In this document: one piece after another, positions 8,662 to 15,733 of the stretch
How positions within the stretch are numbered: position 1 is the stretch's first letter
Layout of the letters: each line of letters starts with the position of its first letter
Assembly (NCBI GenBank): GCA_002410925.1
Contig: DHPR01000033.1
Location: 124,001 to 188,000, forward strand
Source of the DNA: UBA5359 sp002410925 [NCBI: bacterium UBP13_UBA5359]
Lineage (GTDB): Bacteria > UBP13 > UBA5359
Direction: 5' to 3'
Length of the DNA stretch: 64,000 nt
The notes under the pieces: model-generated
What the model was told of the DNA's origin: nothing
Seen by the model: only the letters and a program-made list of their open reading frames with translations
Database searches by the model: none
Translations under genes and position numbers: made by a program

Positions 8662-9546
8662 ATCCTCCAGCGCTGCGCGTTGCTTCTCTTGTGAAACATG
8701 AGTATATATTTGCGTTGTTGATATGGAGGCATGTCCCAGAGTATCTTGCACCAGGCGCAGGTCATTGCCGCTTTTACGATAAAGGATGGTGGCAAAGGTA
8801 TGGCGTAGCTTATGAGGAGTTATATTCTCATGGCAAGAGATATAACCGCGTTCACAGGCCAAGTTAATATACTTGCGCAGCATATCTCTAATACCCTGGG
8901 GGGTAAAGCGGCAGCGTTTACGGCTGGTGAAGAGAGGAGAGGAGGGGCTTTTATCCTCCTTTTCCGCTAGATAAGCCTTTAAGGCCGAATGGGAGATACG
9001 GTTCAAAGGTATAACTCTCTCCTTATTGCCCTTACCGGTGACTTTCAGAGTATCGCCGTGCAGGTCGCTTATATCAAGACTGACAAGCTCCTGCACTCGC
9101 AGACCGGTGTTGAGAAAGATGAGTATTATAGCGGTATCTCGTTTGTTGCTGGTCAGCTCTTCAAGGCTGATCAGATGGTTTTTTTCTTTCTCCGCCAGAT
9201 AGACAGGCGTTCTGTTCTTGGTCAGGCGGGGCAGCCTGACGTTGGCAGTAGGATTTTTCTCAACGATTTCTTCCTGAAAGAGATATTTGAAGAAGCTTTT
9301 GAGAGAGGCTATCTTACGGGCCACGGAGCTCATGGCATAGCCCTTCTCCTGCAGAAAGACGCTGTAAGCTCTGATCTCCGTAGATGACACCGTATTTACG
9401 GCGGGAATCCGCTTGCGAGCGGCTCTATACCAGAGGTAGAAAGTACGCAGGTCTATCTCATAGCCCTGACGAGTGTTGGGCGATTTGCCCTCACTGGCCA
9501 GATACATAGCAAAATCGTCGACGTAATCAAAGAAATCTGCTGCCAT
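8656..9546 (-). CDS. tyrosine recombinase XerC/XerD type
   Basis: A 296-residue site-specific recombinase with an N-terminal SAM-like core-binding domain and a C-terminal catalytic domain. The catalytic set is complete: R in TGLRVQEL, K in GKGNKER, H-x-x-R in HKLRHTFA, H in LGHASISTTQ and the Tyr nucleophile in IYTHV. Size and single-copy setting match chromosome dimer resolution proteins rather than a phage integrase; no att-like repeats or phage genes adjoin it. XerC and XerD cannot be told apart here. The ATG has a GGAGG site, and the gene is divergent from the MFS pump. Confidence 0.9.
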   Translation of the reverse strand: MAADFFDYVDDFAMYLASEGKSPNTRQGYEIDLRTFYLWYRAARKRIPAVNTVSSTEIRAYSVFLQEKGYAMSSVARKIASLKSFFKYLFQEEIVEKNPTANVRLPRLTKNRTPVYLAEKEKNHLISLEELTSNKRDTAIILIFLNTGLRVQELVSLDISDLHGDTLKVTGKGNKERVIPLNRISHSALKAYLAEKEDKSPSSPLFTSRKRCRFTPQGIRDMLRKYINLACERGYISCHENITPHKLRHTFATILYRKSGNDLRLVQDTLGHASISTTQIYTHVSQEKQRAALEDL

Positions 9547-9620
9547 ACGGCTGCCTCCTGTTGAATATTATAGCAGGAAAAGCCTCTCTATGGCAGTATC
9601 TGACAAGGAATGATAGTATT

Positions 9621-10805
9621 ATGAATTTTCAATGGCTGCAACTGGCCGGCTTAACGCTGATGCATCTTCATGTTGATATGCTTGGAGGTATGCTGCCAGC
9701 CATATTGCCGGTAATTCGCCAAAACTATGATTTAAGTTTGTCGGCCACATTTACCATGCTAGCTGTTCTGAACCTTTCATGCAATGGTATTCAGCTGGCA
9801 ATAGGGCATTTGCGAGCCTCAAGCCGGCAGCCGCTCTTTCTATTCCTCGGTATATCTCTTACCGCTGCTCTCTGTGTATTTGGATTGCTTCCGCGCGTTG
9901 ACTATATCTTCCCTTTGCTGCTTATGCTGATGGTTATAGGTGGAAGCGGCGTGGCCATGATTCATCCAGAAGGGCTAAGGGCGGTTCATGCCCTGGATCG
10001 ACTCCCTTCATCCATTGCTACCGTTCTCTTTATGGTTGGCGGCAATCTCGGTTTTGCCGGCGGAGGGTATCTATCGGCATTACTGGTGAGCCGGTGGGGA
10101 CTGGCCGGGCTTTTGCCCCTTCTTCTCATTGTGCCGTTAAGCCTGGCGGCTATGCGCCTGCTGCGTATCCGCCTCGCGGTAGAAGATAAGAGCAGGAGAG
10201 AGGAAGAGCCTGTCGATGAAGAATTTCAACCGGCAGGGGTTCCCTTTGCCCGTCTCCTGCTTCTGTCTATTCCGGTAGCTACGGCCGCGACTCTGTTGGC
10301 CGGTTATCTACCTACTCATTTGCACGAACTGGGCTTTTCTATCTCATTCGGCGGACTGTCGACACTGGTTTTCGGCGCCAGTGGCGTGGCAGGATCGATA
10401 GTCTGGGGGATGCTGGCCCGGAACAGAGGGGACTACTACGCTTTGCGCGTTTCTCTGCTGGCAGGCATACCCTTTCTGGCGGCATATCTCTTTACTATGC
10501 AATACCGGCCGGCTATCTGTCTGCTGGGCATGGCCGGCTTCTGTCTGATGGCCGCTTTTCCGCTGATAGTCTCTATAGCCAGATATGCAAGCGGGTACAA
10601 TCTTGGCCGTCGTATGGCTCTGATCGTGGGGGGATCATGGGGCGCAGCCAGTATAATTATGATGCTCACAGGTGCTTCAGCGAATGCAATAGGCGTGCGT
10701 CTGATACTCATGCTGACATTTCTTATCTATGCCGTGGCTGCCGGCATACTGATGTTTATGCTTCCTGTAAAGGCACCCTATGCGGCCAGAATCGAGGAAG
10801 TGTGA
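9621..10805 (+). CDS. MFS transporter, fosmidomycin-resistance (Fsr) type
   Basis: A 394-residue protein with about 12 membrane segments. The start MNFQWLQLAGLTLMHLHVDM followed by GGMLPAILPVI resembles the conserved HFxxDxxxGxLP start of the Fsr-like major facilitator group, which exports fosmidomycin and other compounds. A charged loop (DKSRREEEPVDEE) divides the two six-helix halves. The ATG at 9621 has AAGGA about 11 bases upstream; the frame stays open to a TTG at 9561 but that segment lacks membrane character. Substrate is unknown. A strong hairpin follows 69 bases after the stop. Confidence 0.82.
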   Translation: MNFQWLQLAGLTLMHLHVDMLGGMLPAILPVIRQNYDLSLSATFTMLAVLNLSCNGIQLAIGHLRASSRQPLFLFLGISLTAALCVFGLLPRVDYIFPLLLMLMVIGGSGVAMIHPEGLRAVHALDRLPSSIATVLFMVGGNLGFAGGGYLSALLVSRWGLAGLLPLLLIVPLSLAAMRLLRIRLAVEDKSRREEEPVDEEFQPAGVPFARLLLLSIPVATAATLLAGYLPTHLHELGFSISFGGLSTLVFGASGVAGSIVWGMLARNRGDYYALRVSLLAGIPFLAAYLFTMQYRPAICLLGMAGFCLMAAFPLIVSIARYASGYNLGRRMALIVGGSWGAASIIMMLTGASANAIGVRLILMLTFLIYAVAAGILMFMLPVKAPYAARIEEV

Positions 10806-10873
10806 CAAGATATCCAATTTATGTGACTCTTTATCGTATCTCCCCGTGCATTGTGAGAGAAGCCGAATTATTC

Positions 10874-10911
10874 CTCCAATCTTGCTTAACAGTTATTAAG
10901 CAAGATTGGAG
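10874..10911. terminator. 16-bp hairpin after MFS gene
   Basis: CTCCAATCTTGCTTAA and its exact complement are separated by a 6-base loop (CAGTTA). It lies between the MFS gene (+) and the H-X9-DG remnant (-). There is no T run, so it is a stem-type 3' end of uncertain strand. Confidence 0.5.
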
Positions 10912-10943
10912 AGGACTGATTTCTTCCATCTGAGGAATTTATA

Positions 10944-11143
10944 TCAGTAAGCGCTTAAATTACGGCGCCAATACTGGCCATTGGGCGCTGCGCATTGACT
11001 TAGCATTGCTCCATGCGACTGCCATTCGACATGCCCATCTGCAAAGCCCAGGTTGAGACCATCGTTATGCCGGTATGTCATACCGTAAATAACGCCATTC
11101 TTCATCGCGTCGGCGCCGTTTACAGGCACGCAGTTATTCCAAC
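10944..11143 (-). pseudogene. 3' remnant of an H-X9-DG (DUF1559-type) pseudopilin
   Basis: The frame reads SWNNCVPVNGADAM, then YRHNDGLNLGFADGHVEW, and ends at 10944. The spacing H, nine residues, D-G is exactly the prepilin-associated H-X9-DG motif that closes DUF1559-type secreted proteins. Whole proteins are about 200-300 residues and begin with a prepilin signal; only about 65 residues remain. The upstream part has been replaced by the truncated AraC gene, with the junction near 11141-11146. It is an inferred product of deletion. Confidence 0.65.
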
Positions 11144-11626
11144 TCGCCTGATCAAAAGAATAAGCCTTAAAAGCTCGCTATACACCATCTCAACCCAGTA
11201 GGATTGCTTGCTTTCCTTCTCTGCGATTATGTTCCTAGCAATAACCTCTGTCACTGCCGCCTCTCGCTCCGATAATGCAAAAAGACGCGGAAAATCGTCG
11301 GGAAGATCAACTAAATAGCTCTCTTCATCCAAAAAATCGGCAGCAAAACAGATGGAATACTTCTCAACGTATGGAGTAAGCTCGATGTCTATACGGTGAA
11401 GTTCGTCAGGTCTTATGACGAGTAGAGAATTCTTGTGAAATGAGTAGTTGTGATCGTGAATGAAGTAAGCTCCCTGTCCTCTCTTGATATATTGTATTTC
11501 TATTTCCCGGTGATATGTCAGAGAACTGGGCAGAGAAGGCTTCCCACAGACATACAATATCTTTACAGGACACTCTGTCGATGATTTGAAAATTGGATCA
11601 CCTATTAGCTTGCTGGCATCGCTCAA
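11120..11626 (-). pseudogene. truncated AraC-family regulator (sensor domain only)
   Basis: Residues 1 to about 160 match, almost position by position, the N-terminal cupin/sensor part of the intact AraC regulator just upstream on the same strand (shared YIKRGxGAYFI, SFHKNSLLVIRPDE, LLRLILLIRR). The two helix-turn-helix motifs are missing: after LLIRR the sequence runs into the H-X9-DG remnant in a different frame and stops. The start is a TTG with GAGG ten bases upstream. Without the DNA-binding domain it cannot act as a normal regulator. Confidence 0.75.
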
Positions 11627-11699
11627 TGTATTATGACCTCGGCAGAAGAAACATCGCGTAGTTGTATAATAACCTGGTGCAAGGCTACCAGCAATGTGA

Positions 11700-12554
11700 T
11701 TATTTGCTCATACGATATGATAATTTGCGGTATTCGGAAGGAGTAAGGCCTGTGACCATTTTAAAGCTACGATTGAACAGGGCGAAATCCGGTTGCCCCA
11801 CATCTCGGGCAATGGCGGCAACTTTGAGATCAGGCTCATCTTCCAATAATCTTTTAGCCTCGACTATTCTACGCTGAATCAAATACTGTTTGAAATTCAG
11901 GCCATTACACTTCTTGAACAGTCGGGAGAGATGACTTGAAGAAACGGAAAAGAGCTCTGCTGTCTCACTTAATGTCAATTCTTGCCTGAAGTTAGTTTCT
12001 ATGTAGTTCATAATATCGTTTATTAAGGGGTTTTTCTCTCTTTGTTGTTTATGGCGTAAAGCAATCCGCCTGATCAAAAGAATAAGTCTTAAAAGCTCAC
12101 TGCGGATGACCTCTAGCCAATAAGGTTGTTTGTCCTCCTTCTCATCTATCATGTTTCTGATAATAATCTTTACGGCAGTTGCTTCTCTCTCTGTCAGTTC
12201 CAACAAACGAGGAAAACCCTCAGGCAGATAAGCTAAACGACATTGTTCTTTCAAAAAGGCGATAGCAAAGCAAAATGAGTATTTCTCAACATATGGGGAA
12301 TGCTCGATATTAATACGATGAATTTCATCAGGCCTTATAACGAGCAGAGAGTTCTTATGAAACGAATAATCATTGCCCTGTATAAAATAGGCACCCCGCC
12401 CCCTCTTAATATATTGAATTTCCATCTCTTGATGATATGCAAATGGCCCCGGGGAAGGAGGTACACCATGAACATATAATATATTTACGGGACACTTTAC
12501 AGATGCTTTGAATACTGGATTGCATATAGAATTGTTGATACTGTCTAGCTGCAT
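11700..12554 (-). CDS. AraC-family transcriptional regulator
   Basis: A 284-residue regulator with an N-terminal cupin-like ligand-binding domain (YHQEMEIQYIKRG, HKNSLLVIRPDEIHR) and a C-terminal AraC/XylS DNA-binding domain. The first helix-turn-helix is in LTLSETAELFSVSSSHLSRLFK, and the second is in KVAAIARDVGQPDFALFNRSFK with the GLTPSEYRK end. Such regulators usually sense carbohydrates and sit beside the genes they control; here the neighbours are mostly broken, so its target may be lost. It starts at an ATG with GAGG upstream and is a tandem paralogue of the truncated copy. Confidence 0.9.
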   Translation of the reverse strand: MQLDSINNSICNPVFKASVKCPVNILYVHGVPPSPGPFAYHQEMEIQYIKRGRGAYFIQGNDYSFHKNSLLVIRPDEIHRINIEHSPYVEKYSFCFAIAFLKEQCRLAYLPEGFPRLLELTEREATAVKIIIRNMIDEKEDKQPYWLEVIRSELLRLILLIRRIALRHKQQREKNPLINDIMNYIETNFRQELTLSETAELFSVSSSHLSRLFKKCNGLNFKQYLIQRRIVEAKRLLEDEPDLKVAAIARDVGQPDFALFNRSFKMVTGLTPSEYRKLSYRMSK

Positions 12555-12721
12555 TACGACCTCGAGTCAGAAAGTAACCCTGCAGGGGTAAAACCTATAA
12601 AACTTATTCGCTATTGCACCTCGAATAACCTTCAATTTCTCTGTTTAACCTCCCTGTCTTATGGTGCGCAGCCTGCTCGGCATCAGCAAAGAAATTGAAT
12701 GGGGCAAAGAAGAGCGGCGAA

Positions 12722-12787
12722 TCATTCTACGATGTAAGACATGTGACGATAACTGACGGCTATCGGTATTCCCTCTTCCTGAAAAGC
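12722..12787 (-). pseudogene. DegT aminotransferase remnant
   Basis: A 22-codon piece reading AFQEEGIPIAVSYRHM and then a stop. It is nearly the same as the segment ALQEEGIPIAASYRHLPHT inside the intact DegT gene at 13.6 kb. It shows that a second, related aminotransferase gene once lay here. Confidence 0.6.
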
Positions 12788-12788
12788 T
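12744..12788. repeat. 45-nt direct repeat, copy 1 (copy 2 at 13572-13616)
   Basis: 45 bases match 13572-13616 at 42 positions in the same orientation, 828 bases apart. Copy 2 lies inside the intact DegT gene; copy 1 is the remnant. The broken serine hydrolase lies between the copies. Confidence 0.7.
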
Positions 12789-12789
12789 A

Positions 12790-13294
12790 CTATGCCTTTA
12801 AGTGCGATAGTAATATATCTCCAACTATGCCCCGAAAGCTCCATGAGTGATTGTAATTGTTCGAATAGTCGAGCTGATGTGTCCGGTTGGTTAAAACAAT
12901 TACATATCTATCCTGCTCCGGATCAATCCATATTGACTGGCCTGTCCAGCCGCTGTGGCCTATAGCTGCATACGACATGGTTTGAGGACGGTCTCCAGCC
13001 AGTGCTTCTGAAGATTTAAGCATTCTCCAGCCAAACGCATGCAATGGGAAAGTCGGATAGCTGCAGGCATGCATGAGCCATAAGCGTGACTTGCTATGAA
13101 GAACCTCTTCCTTGCTACCGAAAAGCATCATTTGGCAGAAACGGGCAAGGTCTTCAACCGTTGAGAAGAGGCCCGCATTGCCAACAGGCCCAAAGGAAAT
13201 CAACTGATGTGCTTCTGCCGGCAGCAACCACAATGCCGTGCAGAAGCCCGTCTTCTACTGCATTAATACATGCGGCCTCCAGCGACCTGTACAT
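12790..13294 (-). pseudogene. serine hydrolase (beta-lactamase family) with internal deletion
   Basis: An N-terminal piece starts at ATG 13294 with GGAAGGAAG upstream and reads MYRSLEAACINAVEDGLL, then HGIVVAAGR, the usual opening of class C beta-lactamase-like esterases. Within about 30 codons it runs into a second frame that carries the C-terminal third: GPVGNAGLFSTVEDLARFCQ and GHSGWTGQSIWIDP (the H-x-G/KTG-equivalent motif). The SxxK and YxN catalytic motifs, normally between these parts, are absent. The gene has therefore lost a large central segment and changed frame, so no active enzyme is expected. Confidence 0.75.
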
Positions 13295-13339
13295 AATATC
13301 TTCCTTCCAGATAACGCATGCTCTCTGCCTTTATCTCAT

Positions 13340-14605
13340 CTAGAAGGCCAGAATCTCCTCCACCTTATTAAGGGCCTTTAAGGTATCGGCAATCTCCTCA
13401 TCTCCCCATCCCTCGTGGACGAAAAGATTGAACTGCTTATCCGTAACGGCTACGGCATTGGGGCAGGTGAAGGCTCTGTCGACATCGCCGGTATAGTGAG
13501 GCGATGTCCAGGGATGACCGCTGCTGCCGAATACCTGCCTCTTGGCGAACCATTCCATGGTGTGAGGCAAATGACGATAACTGGCGGCTATCGGTATTCC
13601 CTCTTCCTGCAGAGCTTTGCAGTAAGTCTCTTTATTGCAGCTAGAGACCTCGCTGTTGAACTCCAACCGCATGAACCAGTAGCTTGATTCCGCTCCGGGT
13701 AATATATCGGGAGCTGTTATCAGCTTCAGCTTCTCTACGCCTTGCCTTATAGCAGCAGCTACATATTGACGGCGCTTGATTATATCGGGCAGCTTCTTTA
13801 GCTGTACTCTGCCTATAGCTGCCGACAGATCGTTAAGGTTAAAGTTAAGAGCACCTATGCAGTTGGTGCTCCCAGCGGGCAAACCGAAGGGCTTGCCTCT
13901 GTCCGAGCACCACCTGCTTCTCTGATACAGATGTCCATTTTGGGTGTAGACTACACCGCCCTGTCCTCCGGTACAGTGGTGCTTGCCGAACATGGTGGAG
14001 AAGGCGGCTATATCTCCAAAGGTGCCTACCTTCTCTCCATTGAGCGTAGCTCCATGGGCCTGAGCACAGTCTTCTATCACGGGTATGCCGTGCTTGTGAG
14101 CTAAGGCCATAACCCCTTTCATATCAACGGGCTCTCCTCCGATATGGGCTACTATGATGGCACCGGTAAGAGGGGATATCAGCTCTGCTATCTGCTCCGG
14201 CCCTGTGTTGTAACTGCCAGGGGCGGTATCGGCTATTATGGGTATGCAGTTGCACATTACTATGGGCATCATACCGCCGGGATCGGTTATGGGGCTGACT
14301 ATAACCTCTGTAAAGGGTTCGGGATTAACAGCACGCAGAGCTGTATATACGGCCGTAGTGCCGGAGTTGACGGCATCGGCATAGCCGCCTCCCATATACT
14401 CTGCAAACTCGAGGCAGTAGGCCTCTTCCTCTGGCCCGTTATAGCCGAAGGCGTTGCCCGTGGCTATGGCTTCATCAAAGAGGGCATTGACGGCTGCTCT
14501 CTCCTCTTCTCCCAGCAGCCCACGCCCTGGCCAGGGTTTGGTTCTGACCTTTGCACCGCCATATATGGCCAGTTTAAATAATTCCTTATCGGTGTTCATT
14601 TCCAT
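13340..14605 (-). CDS. DegT/DnrJ/EryC1-family PLP aminotransferase
   Basis: A 421-residue sugar-aminotransferase-type protein. It shows the GYNGPEEEAYCLEFAEYMG start region, the VNSGTTAVYTAL PLP phosphate pocket, EDCAQAHGA (Asp to the pyridine nitrogen) and STMFGKHHCTGGQGG, which holds the Schiff-base lysine. Family members aminate keto-sugars for surface glycans or antibiotics, or act on other substrates; no sugar nucleotide genes adjoin it, so the substrate is open. The chosen ATG at 14605 follows CAGGAGG by 11 bases. It appears intact, unlike most of its neighbours. Confidence 0.88.
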   Translation of the reverse strand: MEMNTDKELFKLAIYGGAKVRTKPWPGRGLLGEEERAAVNALFDEAIATGNAFGYNGPEEEAYCLEFAEYMGGGYADAVNSGTTAVYTALRAVNPEPFTEVIVSPITDPGGMMPIVMCNCIPIIADTAPGSYNTGPEQIAELISPLTGAIIVAHIGGEPVDMKGVMALAHKHGIPVIEDCAQAHGATLNGEKVGTFGDIAAFSTMFGKHHCTGGQGGVVYTQNGHLYQRSRWCSDRGKPFGLPAGSTNCIGALNFNLNDLSAAIGRVQLKKLPDIIKRRQYVAAAIRQGVEKLKLITAPDILPGAESSYWFMRLEFNSEVSSCNKETYCKALQEEGIPIAASYRHLPHTMEWFAKRQVFGSSGHPWTSPHYTGDVDRAFTCPNAVAVTDKQFNLFVHEGWGDEEIADTLKALNKVEEILAF

Positions 14606-14779
14606 AGCTTCAGAATCCTCCTGTTTTTCACAGCTTGCTCTTTGCAAGCAACGTCACTTTCATTCTTTAAATATAGATCTCTTACTCTGAATACTATCAA
14701 ATGCCCGATATATAAACAATTCGATTTCTTGTGCTCTCTATATGAATTTTTGCGCTCTTCAGCAGAATTTAACAAGTAA

Positions 14780-15049
14780 TCACTCTTCAACAACAATACC
14801 CCCACGGCGTGAGGGACCGAACACCGGATCTTTATCACCGCTAAGAACCTCCCGGCCTTTAGCCTGAAACTCCGGACCAGCGAACCAAATATAGCATTTA
14901 ATGCCACCGCTTTTATTTTCAACTTCCATAAAATCATATCCTTTAGGACAGATAAACTTATCAGCTACACTGTCCCGGAGAACATCCAGGCAAGCATCTT
15001 CTTGAGTATTATTACAGCAGAGACTACGGAATATTGCTTTAGCGTTACT
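14780..15049 (-). pseudogene. orphan 3' coding fragment, function unknown
   Basis: An open frame of about 90 codons without a start codon follows an in-frame TAA. It encodes a protein-like sequence: CCNNTQEDACLDVLRDSVAD, FICPKGYDFMEVEN, GGIKCYIWFAGPEF, ending GGIVVEE. Paired Cys residues and a CPKGYDF motif recall pseudopilin-like secreted proteins, but I do not recognise the family. Together with the DegT leader (14606-14779, where I see only weak promoter-like sequences) it fills a 468-base gap. It is probably the tail of a gene whose 5' part was deleted. Confidence 0.35.
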
Positions 15050-15073
15050 TTATGCGGTGGGCAATAAAATTAT

Positions 15074-15678
15074 TTACAGCCCTATTCCGGCAGAAGAGGC
15101 CCATTGCGACAAGCCGTTCAATATCATATCCGCTCCTATGGCGGCTATGAAGAGTCCCGTTATTCTTATCAACGGTCCCAGCAGCTTCCATGAATCGAGA
15201 AATTTTCCCAATCCCATAGAGTAGACCATTATAAAGAGATTTACGCCTGTTGCCAGGAGCAAAGAGAGCGTTACTACCAGCGGCCCATAAGCTGCTGTTT
15301 TGGATATGGCTGCAGTGATTGTGGCCGGGCCTGCTATCAACGGCATAGCGATGGGAACGCAAGAGATATCCTGTAAGCTTATGCCGGATTTCATCTCAAA
15401 AAACTCTCCACTTTGCAAGGCATGCAGTCCAACAATAAAAAGAACAGCGCCACCGGCCAGTTGCAGCGAATAGAGCTCAATCTGAAAAAGATTACGCACT
15501 TGGCTCGTAAGGCCAGCCGTCGTAATTCGGATTTATTCATAGAATCTCGCAGAGAGAAGCATATGCCTATCTTGCTGACGGGATTGATGAGTACTATAAA
15601 GAGGAGAAAACTGCGAAAGAGTTCATCTATGAATCCTTCACCGGCTAATTCACCGGCTAATTGTGCTAAAGCAAACAT
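15074..15678 (-). pseudogene. MarC-family membrane protein, frameshifted
   Basis: Two overlapping frames together encode a MarC (UPF0056) protein. Frame one holds the start FIDELFRSFLLFIVLINPVS and then LRDSMNKSELRRLALRA. Frame two holds the rest: SLQLAGGAVLFIVGLHALQS, then PIAMPLIAGPATITAAI, and the last membrane helices to the C-terminus. Compared with normal members (about 200 residues) the second membrane helix between the two parts is missing, so a short deletion shifted the frame. A 12-base tandem duplication (LAGE LAGE) is present near the start. MarC was once linked to antibiotic resistance; its function is unknown. Confidence 0.7.
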
Positions 15679-15733
15679 AAATGTATTCTACCCTTATTAT
15701 CTTGCGGTGGCAAGCAGCATAGACTCTCAAAAG

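Noticed and set aside
8656-9546. Xer-type recombinase as a sign of a prophage or integron
   Set aside because: No att repeats, phage genes or gene cassettes lie nearby; size and context fit a housekeeping Xer protein.
12661-12756. 31-codon + strand frame starting MVRSLLGISKEIEWG
   Set aside because: Looks protein-like but lies in a remnant zone, lacks a ribosome site and overlaps the minus-strand DegT remnant; cannot be supported as a gene.
14596-14937. 113-codon frame on the minus strand before DegT
   Set aside because: It overlaps the DegT start, has no family similarity and lies in a different frame from the more protein-like fragment at 14780-15049.
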